Shown here one piece after another: positions 8,654 through 16,167 of a DNA stretch of 64,000 bases (the stretch's first letter is position 1; each line of letters begins with the position of its first letter). The notes under the pieces are model-generated. The model ran no database searches. It was not told where the DNA came from and saw only the letters and a list, made by a program, of their open reading frames with translations. The stretch is from Rugosimonospora acidiphila. Its GTDB lineage: Bacteria; Actinomycetota; Actinomycetes; Mycobacteriales; Micromonosporaceae. The stretch lies in the NCBI RefSeq assembly GCF_039543385.1, contig NZ_BAABJQ010000014.1:124001-188000 (forward strand), given 5' to 3'. The translations under genes and the position numbers were made by a program.

Positions 8654-9286
8654 GTGAACATCAGCATCGCGCCGGGCAGCACAGTGCTGTTCATCGGCGA
8701 CAGCATCACCGACTGCGACCGCGACCGCGACAGCCCGGACAGCCTCGGCGCCGGGTACGTGGCGATGGCCGCCGGCTGGTTCGCCACCCGCCACCCCGGC
8801 TCTCGGGTGCGCTTCGTCAACCGGGGCATCGGCGGAGACCGGGTGGTGGATCTGCACGCCCGCTGGGACACCGACTGCCTCGCGGTCAAGGCCGACCTGG
8901 TATCGGTACTGGTCGGCATCAACGACGTCTGGGGCCGGTACGAGCGCGACGACCCCACGCCGCCGGATACCTTCGCCGAGCACTACCGCACGATCCTCGA
9001 CCGGGCGGCCGGGCAGGGTGCCGCGCTCATCCTGGTCGAGCCGTTCCTGCTGCCCGCGCGGGAACAGCTGTGGGCGCGCCGCGAGGACCTCGACCCCAAG
9101 ATCGGTGTGGTGCGGCGGCTGGCGGCCGAGTTCGGCGCCGCCCTCGTGCCGGCCGACGGGGTGATGGCCGCGGCCACCGCCGCCAGCGGGCCCCACGAGT
9201 GGTCCCCCGACGGCGTGCACCTGACCCCGGCCGGCCACGCCCTGCTGGCGCAGGCCTGGCTGCGCGCCGCCGGGGTGGTGTGCTGA
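8654..9286 (+). CDS. SGNH/GDSL-family esterase
   Basis: A 210-residue protein starting at GTG 8654 after a GGAGAG site; longer upstream readings run through the preceding gene. All four SGNH blocks are visible: GDSITD with the nucleophile Ser, the NRGIGG Gly block, GIND with the oxyanion Asn, and the C-terminal DGVHLTPAGH with Asp and His. There is no signal peptide, so it acts inside the cell. Members near sugar-degrading genes are often acetylesterases of rhamnogalacturonan or xylan fragments, and deacetylation of imported oligosaccharides is a reasonable role. Its stop overlaps the fucosidase start (TGATG). Confidence 0.9.
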   Translation: MNISIAPGSTVLFIGDSITDCDRDRDSPDSLGAGYVAMAAGWFATRHPGSRVRFVNRGIGGDRVVDLHARWDTDCLAVKADLVSVLVGINDVWGRYERDDPTPPDTFAEHYRTILDRAAGQGAALILVEPFLLPAREQLWARREDLDPKIGVVRRLAAEFGAALVPADGVMAAATAASGPHEWSPDGVHLTPAGHALLAQAWLRAAGVVC

Positions 9287-10548
9287 TGGACAGACCAACC
9301 GAATGGTTCGAGCAGGCCCGCTTCGGCCTGTTCATCCACTGGGGCATCTACGCCGGCGCGGCCCGGCACGAGTGGGTCCGCTCCCGCGAGCGGATGACCG
9401 AGGACCAGTACCGGCCGTACTTCGACCACTTCGAGCCGGACCTGTACGACCCCGAGGCGTGGGCCGACCAGGCGTGGCGGGCCGGCATGCGGTACGTGGT
9501 GATCACCACCAAGCATCACGACGGATTCTGCCTGTGGGACTCGGCGCTGACCGGCTACACGGCCACGCACACACCACACGGCAGGGACCTGCTGCGGCCG
9601 ATGCTCGACGCGTTCCGGGAGCGCGGCCTGCGCATCGGGCTCTACCACTCCCTGCTCGACTGGCACCACCCCGAGTACCCGATCGACCTCCACCACCCCC
9701 AGCGCGACGACCCCGCCGCCCGGGCGCGACCGCGCGACGTCGCCCGGTACGCCGACTACCTGCACGGCCAGGTCCGCGAGCTGATGACCGGCTACGGCCG
9801 CATCGACCTGGCCTGGTTCGACTTCTCCTTTCCCGGACAGGGTGAGAACGCCAAGGGCGCACCGCAGTGGCGCTCCGACCAGTTGCTGGCCATGGTCCGC
9901 GAACTCCAGCCGGATATCCTCGTCAACAACCGGCTCGACCTCGGCACCGGTGACTTCCTCACCCCGGAGCAGATCCAGCCCGACGCCGCCACCGTGGCGC
10001 AGTTCCCGCCCGGCGTGCCGTGGGAGGCCTGCCAGACGCTCAACGGGTCGTGGGGCTACGACCGCGACAACCTGGACTGGAAGTCACCCGAACTGCTGAT
10101 CCGGATGCTGGTGGACACCGTGTCGCTGGGCGGCAACCTGCTGCTCAACGTCGGGCCCAACGCGCGCGGCGAGTTCGAGCCCCGGGCTCGCGAGCGGCTG
10201 CGCGCCATCGGCGACTGGATGCGGCCGCACGAGCGGTCCATCCGGGGTGCCGGCCCCAGCCCGTACACCCCGCCGCCCGACGCCCGCTACACCCAGGTCG
10301 GCAACCGCCTGTACCTGCACCTGTTCGCCTGGCCCATGCGACACCTCCACCTGCCCGGCCTGGCCGGCCGGGTGGCCTACGCGCGGATGCTCCACGACGG
10401 CTCCGAGGTCCGCCGGGCCGAGGCCGACCCGGACGGGCTCCTCCAGCACTTCGCCACCGCGGCACCGCCGGACACGCTGAGCCTGCTGCTGCCGGCGCAC
10501 CGGCCGGAGGTGGCGGTACCCGTCATCGAGCTGATCCTGAGAGGCTGA
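9286..10548 (+). CDS. GH29 alpha-L-fucosidase-like glycosidase
   Basis: A 420-residue cytoplasmic protein starting at ATG 9286, coupled to the SGNH gene. It opens with the GH29 signature WFEQARFGLFIHWG, then YVVITTKHHDGFCLWDS and GLRIGLYHSLLDWHHPEYP. The nucleophile Asp is expected in LAWFDFSFP, and VNNRLDLG and ESCQTLNGSWGY-like (here EACQTLNGSWGYD) blocks follow. Family members cleave alpha-L-fucosides with retention. It is third in a tight rightward operon with an esterase and a DUF2264 protein, which together suggest an acetylated, fucose- and perhaps uronate-bearing plant glycan such as rhamnogalacturonan or arabinogalactan side chains. Confidence 0.93.
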   Translation: MDRPTEWFEQARFGLFIHWGIYAGAARHEWVRSRERMTEDQYRPYFDHFEPDLYDPEAWADQAWRAGMRYVVITTKHHDGFCLWDSALTGYTATHTPHGRDLLRPMLDAFRERGLRIGLYHSLLDWHHPEYPIDLHHPQRDDPAARARPRDVARYADYLHGQVRELMTGYGRIDLAWFDFSFPGQGENAKGAPQWRSDQLLAMVRELQPDILVNNRLDLGTGDFLTPEQIQPDAATVAQFPPGVPWEACQTLNGSWGYDRDNLDWKSPELLIRMLVDTVSLGGNLLLNVGPNARGEFEPRARERLRAIGDWMRPHERSIRGAGPSPYTPPPDARYTQVGNRLYLHLFAWPMRHLHLPGLAGRVAYARMLHDGSEVRRAEADPDGLLQHFATAAPPDTLSLLLPAHRPEVAVPVIELILRG

Positions 10549-12813
10549 ATGACCAACCATCCCAAGGATCTGATCGATCCGCCATTCGGTGAAGACACCG
10601 TCCGGTCGCCGTACACCGGGTGGACCCGGGACACCTGGCGGGCACTGGCCGACGCCACCCTCTCGGCGGTCCGGCCGTACGCCTCGCCCGGGCACGCCCT
10701 GATCGACCTGCCCGGCCCGGAAAGTTACTCGGGCCGGCACAGCGACGGGCTGGAGGGCTTCGCCCGTACCTTCCTGTTGGCCGGGTTCCGGCTGTCGGTG
10801 GACGGTGAGCCCGACCCGGACAACCTGGCCGAGTGGTACGCGGCCGGGGTGGCCGCGGGTACCGACCCGTCCCGGCCGGACCGCTGGCCGGACCCGGCGG
10901 CCGTGCCGCAGGCGAGGGTCGAGTGTGCGTCGCTGGCCATCGCGCTGCACGAGACCCGGCGGGTCATCTGGGACCGGCTGGCCGATCCGGTACGGCAGCG
11001 GGTGGTCGACTGGATGTCGGGCATCGCCGGCACTACGGTGCCGGACAACAACTGGGTGTGGTTCCGGGCCATCACCGCGGCGTTCCTGCGCTCGGTCGGC
11101 GCGCCGTTCGACGCCGGGGACATCGCGCACGCCCTCGCCCGCACCGAGCGGTGGTACGCCGGCGGCGGGTGGTACTCCGACGGCGCGCAGGGCACCGGGC
11201 AACTGCGCGGGTTCGACAGCTACAACGGCTGGGCGATGCACTTCTACCCGCTGTGGTACTGCCGGATCGCGGGCGAGGCGGTACCACCCGGGCTGCCCGA
11301 GCGGTACCGCGAACGGCTGCGCCGCTTCCTCGCCGACGCCCAGCACCTGATCGGAGCCGACGGCGCACCGGTGCTGCGGGGCCGCTCGCTGACCTATCGG
11401 TACGCGATCCTCGCACCGTTCTGGGCCGGTGCCATCTTCGACGCCAGCCCGCTGCCGCCCGGGCTGACCCGGCACCTGGCCAGCTCGGTGCTGCGACACT
11501 TCATCCGATCCGGCTGCTTCGACGAAGGCGGGCGGCAGCCGATCGGGTGGTACCGGGAGTTCCCGGCCATCCGCCAGGGATATTCGGGGCCGGGGTCGCC
11601 GTACTGGTCGAGCAAAGGCTTCGCCGGGCTGGTCCTGCCGGCCGACCATCCGGTGTGGACGGACCCCGAGGTGCCGACCGCCGCGCAGCTCGAGGACGTG
11701 TCGCTGGCGCTGCGGGTGCCCGGCTGGGTGGTGTCCTCGACCTCCGCCGACGGGGTGGTGCGGATGGCCTGCCACGGCGGGGACCACGCCGGCACGGACG
11801 GCCCCGCCACCGACGACGAGGTGTACGCCCGGTTCGGGTTCGCCAGCCACGCCGCGCCGGTGATGAGCCAGCGGTCCCGGACCGCACCGGTCGACTCGCA
11901 CGCGGCACTGGTCACCGCGGACGCCCGCCCGTCGCACCGGCGTCCCGCGGTCACGGTCGCGGTGACCGGCAACCGTGGCGTGTCCCGGTACCGGGCCCAC
12001 TGGCCGGCCGGCGACCCACCCGACCGGTACGAGTTCGACCAGGCGCCGCCGGGCTGGACGGTCGGGCCCTGGCTGACCGTCGCGTCGGTGCTGCGGGGTC
12101 CGGTCGAGCTGCGGTTGTGCCGGGTCGATCCACCGGCCGGCCCGGATGACGGCCTCGACCGCGCCGAACAACCCGATGCCGGCGCCGAAACCGATGCCGT
12201 AACAGAACTCGATGCCGGCGCCGAAACCGATGCCGTAGCAGAACTCGATGCGGACGCAGAACTCGAGGTCACCGGCGAGGCGGATCCCGACGGCGGGCGG
12301 GGCCGTGGCTGGGATTGGCCCGAACAGGCCGGCCCCTGGCGGCTGCGGCTGGGTGGCTGGGCCATCGCCGGTGACGACCCGCCGGCACGGTGCGACCCGG
12401 TCTCGGGCGCCGGGGTACGCCGCGCCGACGGCCTGCGCAGCGTGGCGATCGGCGTACGCGGCCTGACCGTGAGCGGCGTCGCGCGGCACCGGGACGCGCA
12501 CCCGATGGGCGCGCACTGCGCCGTGCCGTGGGTGTCCACCCCAGAGGCCGTCGAGTACGGCGAGGTCTACGCGGCGGCGCTGGTGTTGTCCGGGGCGCCG
12601 GCCGCGCCTCGGGAGGCTCCCCGGCTGCGGGTCGAGCGCGACGCGCTCGGCGCCACGGTGGCCATCGACTGGCCCGATGGCACGCGCGAGCTGATCCGGC
12701 TGGATCCCCCGCCCGTCCCGACCCCACCGAACCAAGCGCATCCATCCGACCGAGCGCAACCCTCGAACCGAGCGCAACCCTCGAACCAAGCGCGACAGGA
12801 GAGACAGTCATGA
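10549..12813 (+). CDS. DUF2264 protein, probable alpha/alpha-barrel glycoside hydrolase
   Basis: A 754-residue cytoplasmic protein whose ATG directly follows the fucosidase stop. The first 400 residues carry DUF2264 features (LEGFARTFLLAGFRL, NNWVWFRAI, GGGWYSDG, FDSYNGWAMHFYPLWY, GRSLTYRYA). From memory, unverified, DUF2264 corresponds to CAZy GH154, which includes beta-glucuronidases of arabinogalactan degradation. Two oddities are visible. A low-complexity acidic insert from about residue 543 comes from a 36-bp tandem repeat (units DAGAETDAVTEL). The last 25 residues come from an 18-bp repeat (AQPSNR units) and run into the next gene's start as ATGA. Neither looks essential for the fold. 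Confidence 0.85.
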   Translation: MTNHPKDLIDPPFGEDTVRSPYTGWTRDTWRALADATLSAVRPYASPGHALIDLPGPESYSGRHSDGLEGFARTFLLAGFRLSVDGEPDPDNLAEWYAAGVAAGTDPSRPDRWPDPAAVPQARVECASLAIALHETRRVIWDRLADPVRQRVVDWMSGIAGTTVPDNNWVWFRAITAAFLRSVGAPFDAGDIAHALARTERWYAGGGWYSDGAQGTGQLRGFDSYNGWAMHFYPLWYCRIAGEAVPPGLPERYRERLRRFLADAQHLIGADGAPVLRGRSLTYRYAILAPFWAGAIFDASPLPPGLTRHLASSVLRHFIRSGCFDEGGRQPIGWYREFPAIRQGYSGPGSPYWSSKGFAGLVLPADHPVWTDPEVPTAAQLEDVSLALRVPGWVVSSTSADGVVRMACHGGDHAGTDGPATDDEVYARFGFASHAAPVMSQRSRTAPVDSHAALVTADARPSHRRPAVTVAVTGNRGVSRYRAHWPAGDPPDRYEFDQAPPGWTVGPWLTVASVLRGPVELRLCRVDPPAGPDDGLDRAEQPDAGAETDAVTELDAGAETDAVAELDADAELEVTGEADPDGGRGRGWDWPEQAGPWRLRLGGWAIAGDDPPARCDPVSGAGVRRADGLRSVAIGVRGLTVSGVARHRDAHPMGAHCAVPWVSTPEAVEYGEVYAAALVLSGAPAAPREAPRLRVERDALGATVAIDWPDGTRELIRLDPPPVPTPPNQAHPSDRAQPSNRAQPSNQARQERQS
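12175..12267 (+). repeat. 36-bp in-frame tandem repeat inside DUF2264 gene
   Basis: Two nearly identical 36-bp copies (12175-12210 and 12211-12246), differing by about one base, then a partial third copy. Each begins GATGCCGGCGCCGAAACC and codes for a 12-residue acidic unit. The period keeps the frame open. Confidence 0.9.
12736..12789 (+). repeat. 18-bp tandem repeat at end of DUF2264 gene
   Basis: Three 18-bp units (12736, 12754, 12772), the last two almost identical (GCGCAACCCTCGAACC core), encode six-residue repeats of the AQPSNR type. They form the C-terminal tail of the DUF2264 protein just before the coupled aldolase start. Confidence 0.85.
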
Positions 12814-13583
12814 CCGACGCCGTGTGGGAACTCCCGGTCCGGGGCGGATCGTATGACCGGCCCGGTCCGGACGCGGTAGGCGCGATGGGCGGGGTGGGTG
12901 CCGCGACCGCGTGCGCCAAACTGCACGAGCTCGGCGTCCGGCGCACCTTCGTCGACGGGCCGCGGCCCATGGTGCCCGGATCGCGCGTGGTCGGCGCCGC
13001 CCTCACCCTGCAGTTCATGCCGCAGCGCGAGGATGTCGCCAGCGGCCTCGCCCAGGAACAGGTGGAGCGGCACACGGCGCTGTGGGCGGTACTGGAGGCG
13101 GTGCGGCCGGGCGACGTGCTGGTCGTTCAGGCGTACGGCAGCGCGTTCACCGGGTGCCTCGGCGACATGCTGGTGCGGTACTTCCAGCGACGCGGCGGCG
13201 CCGGGATCGTGGTGGACGGTCGGATCCGGGACGCCGAGCGGGTACGGCGCCTCGGGCTGCCCATCTGGTGCACCGGGTACACCCCGCACTACGCCTCGCA
13301 GTCCGAGCTGTTCCCCTGGGCGTACGAGGTGCCGGTGGCGGTCGGCGGGGTGCTGTGCCTGCCCGGCGACCTGGTGGTGGCCGACGACGACGGCGCGGTG
13401 GTGGTGCCGCGACGGAAGGTCGGCGAGGTCGTCGCCAAGGCACGCGACCACGAGGAGTGGGAACGGTTCAGCCGGCTGCGCATCGACGAGGGCGCCGCGC
13501 TGGCGGACTACTACCCGCTCGACCCCGCGCATCGCGGCGAGTACGAGGCATGGCGGGCCGCGAACCTGCCGGCGGCACCGTAG
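12810..13583 (+). CDS. RraA-like / HMG-aldolase family protein
   Basis: A 257-residue protein starting at ATG 12810, overlapping the previous stop as ATGA; a GGAGAG site lies just upstream. It has the RraA/4-hydroxy-4-methyl-2-oxoglutarate aldolase fold marks: GDVLVVQAYG, a Gly-rich LGDM, and VVDGRIRD, in which Arg140-Asp141 match the metal and substrate-binding R-D pair. A later GVLCLPGDLVVADDDGAVVVP block is also typical. Catalytic relatives perform divalent-metal retro-aldol cleavage or oxaloacetate decarboxylation, so it might cleave a keto-sugar acid made from the imported glycan. RNase E inhibition, the name-giving RraA role, is unlikely here. Confidence 0.87.
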   Translation: MTDAVWELPVRGGSYDRPGPDAVGAMGGVGAATACAKLHELGVRRTFVDGPRPMVPGSRVVGAALTLQFMPQREDVASGLAQEQVERHTALWAVLEAVRPGDVLVVQAYGSAFTGCLGDMLVRYFQRRGGAGIVVDGRIRDAERVRRLGLPIWCTGYTPHYASQSELFPWAYEVPVAVGGVLCLPGDLVVADDDGAVVVPRRKVGEVVAKARDHEEWERFSRLRIDEGAALADYYPLDPAHRGEYEAWRAANLPAAP

Positions 13584-13596
13584 CGCTGGCGGCGTT

Positions 13597-13622
13597 CCGG
13601 GGCCCGGCCGTCTGGGCCCCGG
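13597..13622. terminator. Hairpin between aldolase and phosphatase genes
   Basis: Nine-bp arms CCGGGGCCC / GGGCCCCGG with an 8-nt loop, between the rightward aldolase operon and the leftward phosphatase gene. Probably a bidirectional terminator. Confidence 0.6.
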
Positions 13623-13672
13623 CTGCGGACGGCGGGCCCCCGGACAGCGGACAGCACACCGGGAGCCGCGGG

Positions 13673-14283
13673 TCAGCGCAGCAGCCGGGCGCGCACCGCG
13701 TCCCGTGGCCCGCCCCGACCCCGGCCTCCGCGAGGTACCCGTCGGCGCCGCCGTACCGCCGGTCCAGGTGGTCCAGGGTGTTGAGCATGGGCGCCGGTGA
13801 GCAGCCGTCGGTCAGTGCGTAGTCCTCGGCGATGTCCGCCGCCGCGACGCCTGCCACGGCCAGGAGCAGGGCGACGAGCACCCCGGTGCGGTCCTTGCCG
13901 GCGGCGCAGTGCACGACCACCCCGCCCGGCGGGGCCTGCGCCACGGCCAGGAACGCCTCGGCGACGCGCGGCCGGTTGTGGTCGAGCATCGGGCGGTAGG
14001 TGTCCGGCGGGATGTCATAGTCCAGCACGTCGTTGAGCATCGGCACGTGCCGGTACACGGGGTCGCCGGCGAATGGGCTCGGAAATTCTTCGCACTCGCG
14101 CGCCCAGCGCAGGTCGATGATCCGGCTCACCCCGCTGGCCCGCACGGCTCGGACCGCCGCGGCCGTCAGCCGGTGATGGCCGTCGGAGCGCAGCAGCGCG
14201 CCGGCGCGGATCGCACGGGCGCCGGCGGCGGGCAGCCCGCCGACGTCGCGCACGTTGCGGCAGTCGGGCCAGTCCAGGATCAC
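13673..14283 (-). pseudogene. Tyrosine-type protein phosphatase with a C-terminal frameshift
   Basis: The gene starts at GTG 14283, overlapping the upstream glycosyltransferase stop as GTGA. It reads a phosphatase of the dual-specificity-like Y-phosphatase group: NVRDVGGLPA, GALLRSDGHH, a DLRWARECEEFPSP-type block and the catalytic P-loop HCAAGKDRTG. After DGYLAEAGVGAG the annotated frame runs on into 60-odd meaningless residues to about 13468. One base away, the family's usual ending appears: GPRDAVRARLLR then a stop at 13673. The break falls in a G-rich run near 13710. It may be a real mutation or a one-base sequencing error. The active site lies upstream and is intact, so the product may still work with an abnormal tail. 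Confidence 0.75.
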
Positions 14284-16043
14284 GCGTGATGCCCCTTTCC
14301 CGTTCCCAAGCCCGCCTTCGGCGCCCACGCCGGGTTCAGGGTGAGCAGCAGCAGCCGGGCCCGGGCGAACCGGCGCCGTTGCGAGACGGTGAACCGGGTC
14401 CGTAGCACCTGGGCCGTGGCGGGCGGCAGCTCCGCGAAGTCGCCGGGGCGGATGGCGGTGTTCACCAGCCAGATCCGCGCGGTGTCGTGCAGGCAGGGCG
14501 CCGGCACCTGGCACTCCTGCGCCACGAACTGGCCGACCTTCGCGAACCCCTTGACCAGAAAGACGTCGCGTGGCCGCACCCGCCAGTTGCGCATCTCGTA
14601 CGTGAGCGCCCGCCGACCCTTGTAGTTCCAGCCCGCGTACGCGATCCCGTCGCGCGGGCGCAGTTGGGCCGCGATGGCGGCGGCGACGCCGCTGTAGTCC
14701 GGGCTGCCGGGCAGCACGCGCTGCCGGAACGGCTGCTGGTCGGGCACCGACAGGTACCCGATGGCGGCCAGCGCGACCGCGACGGCCACGAGCCGGGCCC
14801 ACCGTCGCGCGGCGAGGCCCGCCAGCCCGTCCAGGCCGCGCGCCGCCAGCAGCACCCACGCCGGCACGATGAACAGCAGGTACCGGTAGAAGAACAGCTG
14901 GAGGTGCAGCGCGGGGACGGCGGCCAGCAGCAGCCCGACCGGCACCACCGCCCAGCTCGCGAGCATCGTCAGGGCGTAGCCGTCGCCCGCCGGTGCGCCT
15001 CCGGCCAGCACGTCACGGGCCAGCACGTCGCCGGTGAGCGCGTCACCGGTGAGCGCGTCGCCAGTGAGCGCGTCACCGGTCGGCGGGTCACCGGTGGGCG
15101 CGGCAAGGGGCAGTGGCGCGGCGCCGGGTCGGTGGTCGCGGCGCGGCAGCAGCAGGAGGACGGCGGCGAGCGCGGCCAGCGCGACGATGACCTCGGCGAT
15201 GACCTGGGAGCCGAACAGCTGCTTCGGGAAGGCACGCACCGACTCCCCGGTCACCTTGATCCACGCGACCGCGAACGACTGCTGGTTCGCGGTCCGGGCG
15301 ATCGGGAAGATGACCGCCACGATGAGCGCGACCGCCGCCATGAACCACCACAGGCGCCCGATCGCCCGCCAGGGCCGGTGCCACCCCGCCCGGTGCGCGG
15401 CCAGCAGCGCCAGCCGCAGCACCACGAGGGCGTGGGCGGACAGCACGGTCAGGGACACGATGTGCGAGCCGCCCACCGCGATCATGGCCAGCGCGTACAA
15501 CAGCCAGCGCGGCCAGGTGGGCCGGTCCAGGGCGGACAGCAGCAGCAGCGTCGCCAGGCAGGTGAAGAAGACGGCGAACCCGTACGGCCGGGCCTCCTGC
15601 GCGTACCGGCAGACGCCCGGCACCGCGGCGAACAGCAGGCCCGCGATCAGGCCGGTGCCGGTGCCGAACAGCCGCCGTCCGATCAGCGCCACCACCCCGG
15701 CCGCCAGCGACATGGCCACGACGGACGGTGCCCGCAGCGAGCCCGGCGAGCCGCCGAACGCGTGGATCCAGTAGTGCATGAACAGGTAGTACGGCAGGAC
15801 CACGAAGTCCAGGTGGCTCGTCAGGTACCGCAGCTGCGGCAGCGTCATCACGGCGGCGTGCCAGGTGGAGTACTCGTCCTCCCACAGCTGGCGATGCCCC
15901 ACCCGGTACCCGCAGACGCAGAGCATCACGAGCACCGGCAGCCCGACCAGCGGTAGGGCGGCTCGGGGTGGGGCGGGTCGGCGCACGTTCGTCGCGGGCG
16001 GAATGGCCTCCGGCGCCCGATCTGCCAACGTCATGGCTGACAT
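14280..16043 (-). CDS. GT39-like integral membrane glycosyltransferase
   Basis: A 587-residue polytopic membrane protein. After a short N-terminus come about ten hydrophobic spans, beginning LPLVGLPVLVMLCVCGY. The first periplasmic loop has the acidic pair of GT-C enzymes (QLWEDEYSTWHA), followed by HYWIHAFGGSPGSLRAPSV and ARPYGFAVFF, usual in PMT/ArnT-type enzymes that use polyprenyl-phosphate sugars. The acceptor is unknown; cell-envelope glycans or proteins are typical. A hydrophilic loop contains a TGDAL pentapeptide repeat made by a 15-bp tandem array. The phosphatase gene is translationally coupled to it. Confidence 0.85.
   Translation of the reverse strand: MSAMTLADRAPEAIPPATNVRRPAPPRAALPLVGLPVLVMLCVCGYRVGHRQLWEDEYSTWHAAVMTLPQLRYLTSHLDFVVLPYYLFMHYWIHAFGGSPGSLRAPSVVAMSLAAGVVALIGRRLFGTGTGLIAGLLFAAVPGVCRYAQEARPYGFAVFFTCLATLLLLSALDRPTWPRWLLYALAMIAVGGSHIVSLTVLSAHALVVLRLALLAAHRAGWHRPWRAIGRLWWFMAAVALIVAVIFPIARTANQQSFAVAWIKVTGESVRAFPKQLFGSQVIAEVIVALAALAAVLLLLPRRDHRPGAAPLPLAAPTGDPPTGDALTGDALTGDALTGDVLARDVLAGGAPAGDGYALTMLASWAVVPVGLLLAAVPALHLQLFFYRYLLFIVPAWVLLAARGLDGLAGLAARRWARLVAVAVALAAIGYLSVPDQQPFRQRVLPGSPDYSGVAAAIAAQLRPRDGIAYAGWNYKGRRALTYEMRNWRVRPRDVFLVKGFAKVGQFVAQECQVPAPCLHDTARIWLVNTAIRPGDFAELPPATAQVLRTRFTVSQRRRFARARLLLLTLNPAWAPKAGLGTGKGHHA
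15004..15093 (-). repeat. 15-bp in-frame tandem repeat inside GT39-like gene
   Basis: Six 15-bp units at 15004, 15019, 15034, 15049, 15064 and 15079; the core is GTGAGCGCGTCACCG on the plus strand. They encode pentapeptides such as TGDAL and TGDVL between membrane segments. Units differ by a few bases, those in the middle least. Confidence 0.9.
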
Positions 16044-16104
16044 GATCCCTCAGCGGCCGGAGTCCCGGGGCCCCGGCGCGGATGAGCCGGAGCCGCAAAA
16101 AGAC

Positions 16105-16136
16105 CGGGGCCGGGCAGCGGATGCCGCCCGGCCCCG
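16105..16136. terminator. Hairpin downstream of the phosphoesterase gene
   Basis: Perfect 11-bp arms CGGGGCCGGGC / GCCCGGCCCCG with a 10-nt loop, 31 nt past the stop of the leftward phosphoesterase gene and before the glycosyltransferase start. Probable intrinsic terminator. Confidence 0.7.
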
Positions 16137-16167
16137 AATTCGGTGGCCACGGACCACCGGGGTGAAG

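Noticed and set aside
10084..12789. A 901-codon open frame on the minus strand across the fucosidase and DUF2264 genes
   Set aside because: It lacks any domain-like content, is rich in Arg, Gly and Pro, and lies antisense to genes with clear families. It is a high-GC shadow.
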